Shown here: piece after piece, positions 24,575 through 34,168 of the stretch
Position numbering within the stretch: the first letter of the stretch is position 1
Layout: the number at the start of each line of letters is the position of its first letter
Assembly (NCBI GenBank): GCA_964400745.1
Contig: CAYNVY010000001.1
Location: 1-64,000, forward strand
DNA: 64,000 bases
DNA from: 2-12-FULL-64-23 sp964400745
Lineage (GTDB): Bacteria > Pseudomonadota > Gammaproteobacteria > Burkholderiales > SG8-39
Reading direction: 5' to 3'
Translations under genes and position numbers: made by a program
The notes under the pieces: model-generated
Databases searched by the model: none
The model's input: the letters and a program-made list of their open reading frames with translations, nothing else
What the model was told of the DNA's origin: nothing

Positions 24575-25192
24575 ATGGTTAGCAATGTTATTTCCCGCTT
24601 AATCGGGCTGGCGGTGGCGGCCCTGCTCGCGGCATCGCTTACCGCTTGCACGAGCCTTGCCCCCGCGCCTGTGTCAGCGGCTTCGGAGAGTTACAGTTAT
24701 ATCATCGGTCCAGGCGACATGATCAATATCGTCGTCTGGCGCAATCCGGAACTGTCGATGATCGTCCCGGTTCGTCCGGACGGGAAGATTTCCGCCCCTC
24801 TGGTCGAAGATCTTCCGGCGATGGGCAAGGACGCAGCCGCTCTGTCCCGGGATATCGAGAAGGCGCTAGCCAAGTTCATTCTGGAACCCAAGGTCAACGT
24901 CGTCGTGACCGGATTCGTCGGCCCCTACAGCGAACAGATCCGGGTGGTCGGCGAGGCGGCACGGCCGCAGGTCCTTTCTTATAAGCAGAACATGACCCTG
25001 CTCGACGTCATGATCGCGGTCGGAGGAATAACGGATTTCGCCGACGGCAACAACGCCACCTTGCTGCGTACTGCGGACGGCAACAAGCAGTACAGCGTCC
25101 GCGTCAAGGACTTGATCAAACGCGGCGATATTTCCGCCAACGTCGAGATGAAGCCGGGCGACGTTTTGATCATTCCGCAGAGTTGGTTCTGA
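24575..25192 (+). CDS. XrtA-type polysaccharide export lipoprotein (Wza/EpsA-like)
   Basis: A 205-residue outer-membrane lipoprotein of the polysaccharide biosynthesis/export family (TIGR03027-like). The signal peptide ends in LTAC (Cys25). The PES domain begins YIIGPGDMINIVVWRNPEL, followed by a SLBB-like domain (GPYSEQIRVVGEAARP) and the C-terminal MKPGDVLIIPQSWF. It forms the outer-membrane exit with the Wzc-like protein encoded next. I chose the ATG at 24575 (GGGGG upstream). An in-frame ATG at 24494 with AGGAGG would add 27 residues before the signal and cannot be excluded. Confidence 0.92.
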   Translation: MVSNVISRLIGLAVAALLAASLTACTSLAPAPVSAASESYSYIIGPGDMINIVVWRNPELSMIVPVRPDGKISAPLVEDLPAMGKDAAALSRDIEKALAKFILEPKVNVVVTGFVGPYSEQIRVVGEAARPQVLSYKQNMTLLDVMIAVGGITDFADGNNATLLRTADGNKQYSVRVKDLIKRGDISANVEMKPGDVLIIPQSWF

Positions 25193-25273
25193 TTAAGCTG
25201 TGAGTCCCTACGCGGCCGTGCTCGCGCGACTCTTGCCTGGCATAGCCGCGGCATTCCTGGAAACAAGACCCTG

Positions 25274-26836
25274 ATGAGCGAATTACTTCGTCAAGCGGCC
25301 CTCCACCTGCGAGGCATGTGGAAATATCGATGGCTGGGGCTGTTCGTCGCCTGGGCAGTCGGGGCGGCCGGCGTCGCGACCATCAAGCTGATTCCGGACA
25401 GGTACGAAGCTGCGGCACGGATCTACGTCAACACCGAATCGATTCTCAAGCCGCTCATGGTCGGCATGACGGTTCAGCCAAACGACAACCAGCGCATTGC
25501 GATGCTCAGTCGCATCGTCATCAGCCGCCCCAATGTGGAGAAGATCGTTCATACCGTCGGCTTGGACGCCAAGGCGGAATCGAAGGAAGACGTCGACCGG
25601 CTGATCGACGATGTGCTGAAGGTACTGACCATCAAGGACACCGGAAGCGTGAATCTCTACATGCTCACCTTTCGCGACACCGTGCCCGAGCGGGCGAAGC
25701 GCGTGGTGGAATTGCTGACCTCGACGTTCATCGAATCCGGACAGGGAAGCAAGATCAGCGACGCGGACGCCGCGAAGAAGTTCATCAACGAACAGATCGT
25801 GATCTACGAAAAGAAGCTGCAGGATGCGGAAAACCGCATGAAGGAATTCAAGCTGCGCTACCTGGGCATGAGCCCGGGTGAAGGCAAGGACTATTTTGCC
25901 CGCATGTCGGATATCACCGCCCTGTTGAACCAGGCGCAACTCGAGCTGCGGCAGGCGGAGAACTCGCGCGACGCGTTCAGGCGCGGGCTGGAAAAGGAAG
26001 AGCGCGAAACGGTGCCGACTGCGGTGGCGCCGAGCAATAGCGGAGGATCGATCGCCGAAATCGACGCGCGCGTCGACGCGATCAGGCGCAACCTGGATGC
26101 CTTGCTGCTGAAATTCACCGAGAATCACCCGGACGTGATGGCTGCCAGGCGCGTGATCAAGGAGCTGGAGGAACAGCGCCGCCAGCTGCAGCTCGCGCGC
26201 AAGCCCGGCGATACGCCGGCGCCGCCGCCCGCCGCGAGCGGCCCGCGCGCCTCCGATCAACTCAAGGTGGCGCTGGCCGGAGCCGAAGCCAATGTCGCCG
26301 CATCCAGTACGCGCGTGACCGAATACACGGCGCGCTTGAATCGCCTCAAGGAGTCGGCAAAACTGCTACCGCAGCTCGATGTCGAACTCGCCCAACTCAA
26401 TCGAGACTACGACGTCAACAAGAAGAACTATGAAAGTCTGGTCTCACGCCGCGAATCGGCAAGCATGTCGAGCGAAATGCAGTCGGTATCCGGCGTCGCG
26501 GATTTCCGCTTGATCGACCCGCCGCGCGTTTCTCCCAAGCCGGTGGCGCCCAACCGGCTGATGCTGGTGCCGCTTTCGCTGCTGCTGGCGCTGGGAGCGG
26601 GACTCGCGGCCGCGTTTGCCGCCAAGGAGCTGCGCCCCACCTGCTATGATGTTCAGACCTTGCGTGAAGTTTCCGGACTGCCGGTATTGGGTGCGGTATC
26701 GATGATCGTCAGCGATTCGATGAAGCGAAAGCGAAGAATCGGCTTGATCGCGTTTCTGACGGGAAGCGGAGCTTTTCTCGGCGCCTATATCGCCGTCTTC
26801 GCATATCTGGCTCTGCAGAGCGTGCGCGTTGATTGA
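25274..26836 (+). CDS. XrtA-type chain-length determinant (Wzc-like, kinase-less)
   Basis: A 520-residue inner-membrane polysaccharide co-polymerase (TIGR03007-like). An N-terminal transmembrane helix (about residues 18-38), a long periplasmic coiled-coil (residues ~150-400 rich in Glu, Lys and Arg) and a second helix near 430-452 form the Wzz fold. The Pro-rich VSPKPVAPN precedes the second helix. A further hydrophobic segment near 495-515 is typical of this subfamily. The tyrosine kinase is a separate protein encoded nine bases downstream. It sets polymer length and bridges to the export lipoprotein. Confidence 0.92.
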   Translation: MSELLRQAALHLRGMWKYRWLGLFVAWAVGAAGVATIKLIPDRYEAAARIYVNTESILKPLMVGMTVQPNDNQRIAMLSRIVISRPNVEKIVHTVGLDAKAESKEDVDRLIDDVLKVLTIKDTGSVNLYMLTFRDTVPERAKRVVELLTSTFIESGQGSKISDADAAKKFINEQIVIYEKKLQDAENRMKEFKLRYLGMSPGEGKDYFARMSDITALLNQAQLELRQAENSRDAFRRGLEKEERETVPTAVAPSNSGGSIAEIDARVDAIRRNLDALLLKFTENHPDVMAARRVIKELEEQRRQLQLARKPGDTPAPPPAASGPRASDQLKVALAGAEANVAASSTRVTEYTARLNRLKESAKLLPQLDVELAQLNRDYDVNKKNYESLVSRRESASMSSEMQSVSGVADFRLIDPPRVSPKPVAPNRLMLVPLSLLLALGAGLAAAFAAKELRPTCYDVQTLREVSGLPVLGAVSMIVSDSMKRKRRIGLIAFLTGSGAFLGAYIAVFAYLALQSVRVD

Positions 26837-26845
26837 GGATGTGCG

Positions 26846-27784
26846 ATGAGTCTTATTGAGAAGGCCGCCAAGCGTCTGGAGGAATTGCGCCGCGCCGGTG
26901 TAGCCCCTCCCGGCGACACCGGCGACGACGCGGGAGCCGGCCGCGTGCCCGATCGGCACGATGCGCCGACACTGCCGGCTGAACCCGTGTCGGCGGCGAG
27001 CGCAGCAGGGGGCGTGAATTCGCTCGCCCCCCCCACCCCGGCGCCGAAGTCGCGCCAGGTGAGGCTGGATCTGTCGCGGCTTGCCGCCTTGGGTATGGTG
27101 AATCCGGCCGCGCCGCGTTCCCAGATGGCGGACGAGTTTCGCTTGCTCAAGCGCCCGCTTATCGCCAACGCTTCCGGGAACAGTGCGCACCCGGTCGCCA
27201 ACGGCAATCTCGTCATGGTGACGAGCGCGCTGCCTGGGGAAGGCAAGACCTTTACCGCGACAAATCTGGCTGTAAGTATCGCCATGGAACTGGACCGGAC
27301 GGTATTGCTGGTCGATGCCGATGTCGCACGGCCATCGCTGCCGAAGCTCCTCGGGGTGCCTGCCGAACCGGGACTGCTCGACCTGTTGCGGGACAGGTCG
27401 GTCAACCTTAGCGACGCAATACTGCGAACGAACATCGAAAAATTTTCCGTCCTGACCAGCGGCACACCCCACGCGCGGGCCACCGAATTGCTGGCGAGTT
27501 TAGAGATGGCCAATTTGCTGCACGACCTCGCGCATCGCTATTCGGATCGCATCATCATCTTTGATTCCCCGCCGCTGCTCGTCACGACGGAGGCGCGCGT
27601 ACTGGCAAGTCTCATGGGACAGATCGTGTTCGTCGTGCAAGCCGAAACGACTCCGCAAAGCGCAGTTTTGCAGGCTCTGGCCACGATTGCCGCCTGTCCG
27701 GTCAAGCTGATGGTGCTCAACCAGGCTGCCGCGTCGGGCGCTGGCAGCTACGGCCACGGATATGGCTACGGTTACGCCTCCTAG
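26846..27784 (+). CDS. XrtA-associated tyrosine autokinase
   Basis: A 312-residue BY-kinase (TIGR03018-like). It has Walker A GEGKT (131-135), Walker A' VDADV (156-160) and Walker B IIIFDSPPLL (near 231). The C-terminus is a tyrosine cluster, with Tyr at 302, 306, 308 and 310 interleaved with Gly, the expected autophosphorylation tail. A Pro/Ala-rich linker occupies residues 20-70. It acts with the co-polymerase to control chain length and export. A ribosome site (GAGG) precedes the ATG. The 3' end overlaps the next gene by 23 bases. Confidence 0.93.
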   Translation: MSLIEKAAKRLEELRRAGVAPPGDTGDDAGAGRVPDRHDAPTLPAEPVSAASAAGGVNSLAPPTPAPKSRQVRLDLSRLAALGMVNPAAPRSQMADEFRLLKRPLIANASGNSAHPVANGNLVMVTSALPGEGKTFTATNLAVSIAMELDRTVLLVDADVARPSLPKLLGVPAEPGLLDLLRDRSVNLSDAILRTNIEKFSVLTSGTPHARATELLASLEMANLLHDLAHRYSDRIIIFDSPPLLVTTEARVLASLMGQIVFVVQAETTPQSAVLQALATIAACPVKLMVLNQAAASGAGSYGHGYGYGYAS

Positions 27785-29441
27785 CCCTACCGCCCTGGAT
27801 ACCGCGACCAAACCCGAGCCGACGGCGTTGCGCGCGACTGGGCGCAAGATCCATCGCCCGGCGCATAGCGATCGCGCGAGCCCGTGGCTGGTCTGCGTCG
27901 GCGTACTCGTCGCCGCCGGCCTGACCCCTTGCGCGGTGCGCGCACAGACCGTTGACGCGTCTGCCGCTGCCCAGCGTTTGGAGGCGCCGCCGGCCCGCCG
28001 CATTGCGCGCTGGCAGGTCGTGCCGCGCGTGACCTTGTCGGAAACCTATACCGACAATGCGACGCTCGCCGCGCCCGGTTCGGCGCAAAGCGACTGGGTA
28101 AGAGTTCTGACGCCCGGAATTCAGATATCGGGGGCGGGGCCGCGGGTATCGGGACGTTTCGACTATAGCCTGCAAGACCTCGCCTACGCGAATCAAACCC
28201 AGCTCAACAGCCGGCGGAACTTGCTGAGTTCGTTCGCGACCGTCGAGGCGGTGGAGAACTGGCTCTTCGTCGACGCGCGCGCCAGCATCACGCAGCAAAA
28301 CACATCCGCCTTCAGCGCGGCGGCGCAGGACCCCGCCGGCGCGATTTCCAACCGAACCGAAACGACCCAATATCAGGTCTCGCCCTACCTGCGCGGGCGG
28401 GTTTCGGACATCGCTGCCTATCAAGTCCGCTTTAGCCGAACCGAGACGCAAACCAGCAACGGCGCGGTGCCGGCGACGCAGACGGCGCAGTGGGTCGCAC
28501 GCATCAGAAACACGCCTTCTTCCTCGAAGCTGGGTTGGTCGTTAGACAGCGACGCGATGACCATACGCAACGACACTATGGGCAACAAGCAAAGCGGCCG
28601 CATACGCGCAAGCCTGATCTACGACATCTACCCCGAACTTCACGCCTCCGTCATGTATGGGCGGGAAAACACCAACTATGCAAGTTCGGCGACGCAGGTC
28701 ATCAATACGCCCGGCGTAGGCCTGGAGTGGTCGCCCGGCGCGCGGACTCAATTTGCAGCGGTCAGGGAACGGCGGTTCTTCGGCGATGGCCAGAGCCTGC
28801 TTTTCAGCCATCGCACCCCATTGCTCGCTCTGAAATACACGGACGACAAGGACGTCACTGCCATGTCGAATCAGATCGCTGCAGGCGGTCAGGGCTCTGT
28901 CCAGGCTCTGATGTCGGATCTGCTGACTTCCAGCATTCCGGACCCGACGGCTCGCGCCCAGGCGGTGAGGTCGAGCCTGGAGCAGGCCGGCGCGTCCAGC
29001 CCCCCTGCCGGAGGTTTCATCACTTCACGCATATTCATCAGTCACAGCCGCGACGCTTCCGCGGTACTGATGGGCAGGCGCAACACCATGACCATCAGGC
29101 TGAATCAGCGCGACAACCAAAGCATCGGCCTGGGTGCCGTGGCGAGCGCCGACAGCTTTTCCTCGAGCGCCGACATTCGCCAGCAGACTGCGTCGGCTTC
29201 CTGGACGCATCGCCTGTCGCCCCTCTCGAGCATAACGAATAGCGTCTCAAGCCTGCACACCAGCGGGTCGGGCGCGACCGGTCTCGAGTCCAGGCAAAAT
29301 GCGCACAACGCTTTCTTCGCGACCCGGATCGGCGCGAAGACGACCGCTTCGGTCGGGGTACGGCGCACCCGGTTTTCCAGCACGGTTTCCCCCGGTTATC
29401 GCGAAAATGCGCTCGTGGGCACGTTGTCGATGACTTTCTGA
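27762..29441 (+). CDS. XrtA-system outer-membrane beta-barrel protein
   Basis: A 559-residue protein resembling the TIGR03016 family of PEP-CTERM-associated outer-membrane proteins. After a ~40-residue polar N-terminus there is a signal-like hydrophobic stretch (VCVGVLVAAGLTPCAVRA, about 46-63) and then alternating polar/aromatic strands ending in Phe (STLSMTF-type C-terminus: GTLSMTF), typical of barrels. It overlaps the kinase gene by 23 bases. The N-terminal extension ahead of the signal is odd; a downstream start (for example TTG near codon 22) is possible. It may be an outer-membrane channel or anchor for the polymer. Confidence 0.85.
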   Translation: MATVTPPSPTALDTATKPEPTALRATGRKIHRPAHSDRASPWLVCVGVLVAAGLTPCAVRAQTVDASAAAQRLEAPPARRIARWQVVPRVTLSETYTDNATLAAPGSAQSDWVRVLTPGIQISGAGPRVSGRFDYSLQDLAYANQTQLNSRRNLLSSFATVEAVENWLFVDARASITQQNTSAFSAAAQDPAGAISNRTETTQYQVSPYLRGRVSDIAAYQVRFSRTETQTSNGAVPATQTAQWVARIRNTPSSSKLGWSLDSDAMTIRNDTMGNKQSGRIRASLIYDIYPELHASVMYGRENTNYASSATQVINTPGVGLEWSPGARTQFAAVRERRFFGDGQSLLFSHRTPLLALKYTDDKDVTAMSNQIAAGGQGSVQALMSDLLTSSIPDPTARAQAVRSSLEQAGASSPPAGGFITSRIFISHSRDASAVLMGRRNTMTIRLNQRDNQSIGLGAVASADSFSSSADIRQQTASASWTHRLSPLSSITNSVSSLHTSGSGATGLESRQNAHNAFFATRIGAKTTASVGVRRTRFSSTVSPGYRENALVGTLSMTF

Positions 29442-29457
29442 TGGCACACCTACTCCC

Positions 29458-30510
29458 ATGTACGAAGCCTACTACGAACTGAGCGGCAAGCCGTTTCAAC
29501 TCAACCCTGATCCTTCCTTCTATTTTGCCAGCCGCCAGCACCGGCGGGCGATGGCCTATCTCGAATACGGCCTGCACCAGAACGAGGGCTTCATCGTGGT
29601 TACCGGCGAAATCGGGGCGGGCAAGACGACACTGGTGCGGGATCTCCTGGGCAAACTCGACGCGAACGAAGTCGTCGCCGCGAATCTGGCGAGCACGCAG
29701 CTGGACGCGGACGACATCCTGCGCATGGTTGCGGCCGCGTTCGGCCTTCCCACCAGGCAGACCGCCAAGTCGGACTTGCTCCTTGCGCTCGAGGCCTTCC
29801 TCGTCTCGACTGCGAGCAAGGGCAAGCGCTGCCTCCTCATAGTGGACGAAGCGCAAAACCTGACGCCGCGGGCCGTGGAAGAGCTGCGCATGCTGTCGAA
29901 TTTTCAGCTCGAAACGCACGCCCTGCTGCAAAGCTTTCTGGTCGGCCAACCGGAATTTCGCCGTATCCTGCAGCGCCCCGAACTGCAGCAATTGCGCCAG
30001 CGCGTGATCGCGTCCTGCCATATCGGTCCGATGGACGCGGGCGAGACGCGCGGGTATATCGAGCATAGACTCAAGCATGTCGGCTGGAAGGGCGTACCCC
30101 TGATCCAGGACGACGCGCACCAGGCGATTTTCGCGGCGAGCGGAGGCGTCCCGCGGCGCATCAATTCCATTTGCGACCGTCTGCTGCTGTCCGGATTCCT
30201 CGCGGAGAAACGCGAATTCGGCCAGGGGGATGTAGAGGAAATCGCTGACGACATGCGCGACGAAGGCCTCGCGCCCGCGGTGCCGGAGCCCGTCGATGCA
30301 GCGGCTGCCGCTGCCGCGGCGTCAAATGCGCCAAGCGCAGGAGTGCAGAAAAAGGGACGGCGAATTGCGGACGATCCAAGCGCCGACAGCTTGTCGGCGC
30401 GGATGTCGCGACTGGAACGCGGCATGCTGCGACTGGAACGCGGCCTGCTGCGTCTCGAGCAACTGGGCGCCGCCAACCCGGCCACGCCCCATCGACCCAT
30501 TGACAGTTAG
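29458..30510 (+). CDS. XrtA-system AAA+ ATPase (ExeA-like)
   Basis: A 350-residue ATPase (TIGR03015-like, related to the GspA/ExeA family). Its N-terminus YYELSGKPFQLNPDP is diagnostic. Walker A GEIGAGKTT is at 50-58 and Walker B LLIVDEAQNL near residue 126. The family is constant in XrtA EPS operons, where its function is unproven. The C-terminus has a short heptad-like stretch with LERG repeated (MSRLERGMLRLERGLLR region), probably an oligomerisation coil. It follows the barrel gene by 16 bases and ends the export operon. Confidence 0.92.
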   Translation: MYEAYYELSGKPFQLNPDPSFYFASRQHRRAMAYLEYGLHQNEGFIVVTGEIGAGKTTLVRDLLGKLDANEVVAANLASTQLDADDILRMVAAAFGLPTRQTAKSDLLLALEAFLVSTASKGKRCLLIVDEAQNLTPRAVEELRMLSNFQLETHALLQSFLVGQPEFRRILQRPELQQLRQRVIASCHIGPMDAGETRGYIEHRLKHVGWKGVPLIQDDAHQAIFAASGGVPRRINSICDRLLLSGFLAEKREFGQGDVEEIADDMRDEGLAPAVPEPVDAAAAAAAASNAPSAGVQKKGRRIADDPSADSLSARMSRLERGMLRLERGLLRLEQLGAANPATPHRPIDS

Positions 30511-30633
30511 CGCGCCGGATGCCGTTGAAAGGCAGGCGCAACAAAGAGCCGCGGTAAGCCTCACGATTGCGCAATTCGGATAAGATGCGGGCTCAAAGGT
30601 ATTCGCTCATTTTATTTTTTAGGAAGTCAGATC

Positions 30634-31914
30634 ATGACCGTCATTGCAATTGTGGGTCTGGGTTACGTAGGCTTGCCGCTCGCCGTCGAGTTCGCGAAAA
30701 AATATAGAACCATAGGGTACGACCTGTCCGAGGCCAAGATTCAGGCGTATAGGCGCCACGTCGATCCGACCGGGGAAATCAGTTCGGAAGAATTGAAGGC
30801 GGCGAGGCTGCTGGAACCGACGACGGACGCGGCGGCTTTGAAGGAAGCCGATTTCGTCGTAATCGCGGTGCCGACGCCGGTCGATGAAGCGCACAACCCG
30901 GATTTCGGTCCTCTGGCCGGCGCGAGCGAGACCATAGGCCGGAATCTGAAGCCGGGAGCGATCGTGGTATTCGAGTCCACCGTCTATCCCGGAGCGACCG
31001 AAGAGATCTGCGTCCCCCTGATCGAACGCCATTCCGGCCTGGCATGGAAGAAAGACTTCTTCGTCGGCTATTCCCCCGAGCGCATCAACCCCGGCGACAA
31101 GGAACACACGCTGACGCGGATCGTCAAGGTGGTGTCCGGGGATTTGCCGCAGACGCTCGAGCGCGTCGCCGAAATATACGGCAGCGTCATTACCGCAGGC
31201 GTCCACAAGGCTTCCAGCATCCAGGTGGCCGAGGCGGCGAAGGTTATCGAAAATACGCAGCGCGACCTGAACATCGCCCTGTTGAACGAGCTCTCGCTCA
31301 TTTTCCACCGCATGGGACTCGACACCCTGGAGGTATTGCAGGCCGCCGGCACCAAGTGGAATTTCCTGCCGTTCCGGCCCGGTCTGGTCGGCGGACATTG
31401 CATCGGCGTCGACCCGTATTACCTGACGCACAAAGCGGAAAAGATCGGCTATCACCCGCAGGTGATCCTGGCCGGACGCCGAATCAACGACGGAATGGGA
31501 AAGTTCGTCGCCGAGCAGACGGTGAAGAACATGATCCAGAGAGGATTCTCGATCAAGGGTTCGCACGTCATCGTGCTCGGTCTGACGTTCAAGGAAGATT
31601 GCCCCGACCTGCGCAATTCGAAAGTCATCGACGTCATCCGGGAGCTCGAATCCTTCGGTGTCACTGTTCACGTCCACGACCCGGTAGCCGAAGCGGCGGA
31701 GGCCATGCACGAATACGGGGTTCGCCTCATTCCGTGGGAACACCTGCCCAAAGCCAATGCGATCGTATGCGCGGTCGCCCATCGGGCGTTCAAAGAGCGC
31801 AACACGGCGGACTTCGTGGAAGCCCTGTCTCCGGGAGGCTTGTTTGTCGATGTGAAATGCATGGCGGACGTGGAAGCGCTGCGTGCCGCGGGTATAGGCA
31901 CATGGCGCCTTTGA
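30634..31914 (+). CDS. tviB: UDP-N-acetyl-hexosamine 6-dehydrogenase, TviB-like
   Basis: A 426-residue NAD-dependent UDP-sugar 6-dehydrogenase. It has VGLGYVGLP (7-15) for NAD, the FESTVYPGATEE motif, and the catalytic Cys256 in GGHCIGVDPYYL. It most resembles TviB/WbpO of Vi-antigen-type pathways, which oxidise UDP-GlcNAc or UDP-GalNAc to the uronic acid. AGGAAG lies upstream of the ATG. The partner 4-epimerase gene overlaps its 3' end by 13 bases, as in Vi-like loci. The exact hexosamine substrate is inferred. Confidence 0.92.
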   Translation: MTVIAIVGLGYVGLPLAVEFAKKYRTIGYDLSEAKIQAYRRHVDPTGEISSEELKAARLLEPTTDAAALKEADFVVIAVPTPVDEAHNPDFGPLAGASETIGRNLKPGAIVVFESTVYPGATEEICVPLIERHSGLAWKKDFFVGYSPERINPGDKEHTLTRIVKVVSGDLPQTLERVAEIYGSVITAGVHKASSIQVAEAAKVIENTQRDLNIALLNELSLIFHRMGLDTLEVLQAAGTKWNFLPFRPGLVGGHCIGVDPYYLTHKAEKIGYHPQVILAGRRINDGMGKFVAEQTVKNMIQRGFSIKGSHVIVLGLTFKEDCPDLRNSKVIDVIRELESFGVTVHVHDPVAEAAEAMHEYGVRLIPWEHLPKANAIVCAVAHRAFKERNTADFVEALSPGGLFVDVKCMADVEALRAAGIGTWRL

Positions 31915-32939
31915 GCCATCGCCATGATTTCGAGCGCGAAATCCGGAGTGCGCCGCAGCGGTGGCTGGTGACAGGCAGCGCGGGCTTCATCGGATCGCAC
32001 CTGGTGGAGGCTCTGTTGCGGCTCCATCAGGCGGTGGTGAGCCTGGACAATTTTGCCACGGGCCATCGGGCCAACCTGGAAGAAGTGAGGGCCTTGGTCG
32101 GAGAAGATGCCTGGGCCAGACACCGCTTCATCGAAGGCGATATAACCGATTCCGGGACCTGTAGAGACGTCTGTGCAGGAATAGACATCGTCCTGCACGA
32201 GGCGGCGCTGGGTTCCGTGCCAAGATCCATCGCGCAGCCCTTGGCGACTCACGCCGCCAATGCCACCGGATTTCTCAATATGCTGGATGCGGCGCGACAG
32301 GCAGGCGTCAAGCGCTTCGTTTATGCCGCATCGAGTTCCACCTACGGTGACCATGCCGCGCTACCCAAGCGCGAAGACATCATCGGCAAGCCGCTCTCGC
32401 CCTATGCCGTCACCAAGTATCTGAACGAGCTTTACGCCGATGTGTATGGCCGATGCTACGCCATGCAAACCATCGGCCTGCGCTATTTCAACGTGTTCGG
32501 AGCGCGCCAGGATCCGCTAGGCGCCTATGCGGCGGTGATCCCGCGTTGGGTGAGCCGGATGCTCGAAGGGCAGTCTTGCGTCATCAACGGCGATGGCGAG
32601 ACTTCCCGGGATTTCTGCTACATCGCCAACGTGGTGCAGGCCAATCTGCTGGCGGCAGTTGCCGCCGATCCGGCCGCGGTGAACCAAGTCTACAACGTCG
32701 CATTCGGCGAGGCCACGACGCTCAACACCCTGCACGGCCTACTAGTCGCGAGCCTGACCGCGCGCAGGCCGGAGTTGTCGGTCGCGCCGGCCGTGTATGC
32801 CGATTTCCGCGCCGGCGACGTGCGCCACTCACTCGCCGACATCGACAAGGCCAGGGGATTGCTCGGCTATTCACCGACGCACAGCGTCCGTGCCGGGCTG
32901 CTCGAAGCGATCGACTGGTATGTAAGCAGCGTGGCTTAG
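31902..32939 (+). CDS. tviC: UDP-N-acetylglucosamine(uronate) 4-epimerase, TviC/WbpP-like
   Basis: A 345-residue extended short-chain dehydrogenase. It has the NAD motif GSAGFIGS (25-32), an SSST active-site stretch (144-147) and the catalytic pair Tyr168/Lys172 in YAVTK. Size and a ~20-residue N-terminal tail before the Rossmann fold fit TviC/WbpP. It would interconvert UDP-GlcNAc(A) and UDP-GalNAc(A). The ATG at 31902 lies inside the end of tviB. A much longer in-frame reading upstream is spurious. Confidence 0.92.
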   Translation: MAPLSHRHDFEREIRSAPQRWLVTGSAGFIGSHLVEALLRLHQAVVSLDNFATGHRANLEEVRALVGEDAWARHRFIEGDITDSGTCRDVCAGIDIVLHEAALGSVPRSIAQPLATHAANATGFLNMLDAARQAGVKRFVYAASSSTYGDHAALPKREDIIGKPLSPYAVTKYLNELYADVYGRCYAMQTIGLRYFNVFGARQDPLGAYAAVIPRWVSRMLEGQSCVINGDGETSRDFCYIANVVQANLLAAVAADPAAVNQVYNVAFGEATTLNTLHGLLVASLTARRPELSVAPAVYADFRAGDVRHSLADIDKARGLLGYSPTHSVRAGLLEAIDWYVSSVA

Positions 32940-33010
32940 GCGACTGCCCGAACCCTTGTTCGCTCCTGCGCCAATAGCTCCCGTGCCTGCCCACAGCGCC
33001 CAGGCAATCT

Positions 33011-34168
33011 GTGGCAAACCTATGGCGAACGCGTCAAGGTGGCGCCATAGAATGGCGACCGGCTGATTCGCCCGTGAAACGGCATGTCACTCCACTTGAG
33101 CGCAGTGCCCGGTTGCCTCTGTGGTGGGCGCCCTTGTACAACGCATCCTGCAATCGTTCTATATTCCTTTCCGGTGATTGGCTGCAGTGCTGGCTGGAAG
33201 TCTACGGCGAGGATTTCGAAGGGTTCTGGGTCCGATGGGAAAACGACGGGGTCGTCGTCGGCAGTTGCCTGTTCCTCGCGCGAACCGTCTCCCGGTCGTT
33301 CATTAGACTGCGTACGCTCTATCTGAACGCGACGGGCGAAGCGAGCGCGCGCACGCCGCTCGCCGAGTTCAACGCGGTGCTGCACCTGCCAGGCTTCGAA
33401 GACGCTGTCGGCGACGACCTGGCTCGCCTTCTGGCCGAAATGCCCTGGGACCGTCTGCTGATTTCAGGTCATGAAGACTGCGGCATTCTAGGTAGCCTGA
33501 TACCCAGGCTGCCCGCCGCCCTGGTGGAACGCGAACTCAAGCCGGCCCCTTTCGTCGACCTCGCTGCGATCGCCGGAGCCGCGTTCGAGACGACACTGGG
33601 CAGCAGCACGCGCAGCCAATTGCGCCGGTGCCGGCGCCTTTACGAGCAACGGTTGGGCCCGCTCAGAATTGAGCGCGCGGCAACCTACGAGGCGGCATTG
33701 AAGTATTTTCACGAACTGACCAGGCTTAATAACTCGCGTTGGCAGTCCAAAGGTGAAACCGGGTCCTTTTCGAGCCCCGAGGTGCTGGATTTCCACCGGC
33801 GGCTGCTGGCTTGCCTGTGGCCCGGACAGGGAATCGATCTGCTTTGCGTGCGCGCCGGGGACGAGGCGCTGGGTTATCTCTACAATTTCACGGATCGCGG
33901 AAAGGTCTACTTCTTTCAGTCTGGGTTTGCATACGCGGCGGACGCAAGACTGAAGCCCGGCCTGCTGACGCACTCTCTCGCGATCGACTATTACGCGAGG
34001 CTTGGCTTGCGGGAATACGATTTTCTCGCCGGAGACGCGCGCTACAAGCGTTCGCTTGCCAAATGCCATCGGAATCTATTCTGGACGATCGCCTATCGAG
34101 ATCGGTCGTGGGTGCGGTTCTTGCTGTGGATGCGGCGATTCAAACCGAAAACAACACTGCAAGGCTAG
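33011..34168 (+). CDS. CelD/FemAB-like GNAT acyltransferase
   Basis: A 385-residue protein resembling the CelD/BcsL group of the GNAT superfamily (PF13480-like). This fits EPS loci, where relatives transfer acyl or amino-acyl groups to the polymer. The recognisable segment is GSSTRSQLRRCRRLYEQ (about 195) followed by a second GNAT half with GYLYNFTDRGKVYFFQSGF and the final EYDFLAGDARYKRSLA, the signature of this family. No signal or membrane segment is seen. It starts with GTG at 33011, with no clear ribosome site; a later GTG is possible. Specific substrate unknown. Confidence 0.82.
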   Translation: MANLWRTRQGGAIEWRPADSPVKRHVTPLERSARLPLWWAPLYNASCNRSIFLSGDWLQCWLEVYGEDFEGFWVRWENDGVVVGSCLFLARTVSRSFIRLRTLYLNATGEASARTPLAEFNAVLHLPGFEDAVGDDLARLLAEMPWDRLLISGHEDCGILGSLIPRLPAALVERELKPAPFVDLAAIAGAAFETTLGSSTRSQLRRCRRLYEQRLGPLRIERAATYEAALKYFHELTRLNNSRWQSKGETGSFSSPEVLDFHRRLLACLWPGQGIDLLCVRAGDEALGYLYNFTDRGKVYFFQSGFAYAADARLKPGLLTHSLAIDYYARLGLREYDFLAGDARYKRSLAKCHRNLFWTIAYRDRSWVRFLLWMRRFKPKTTLQG

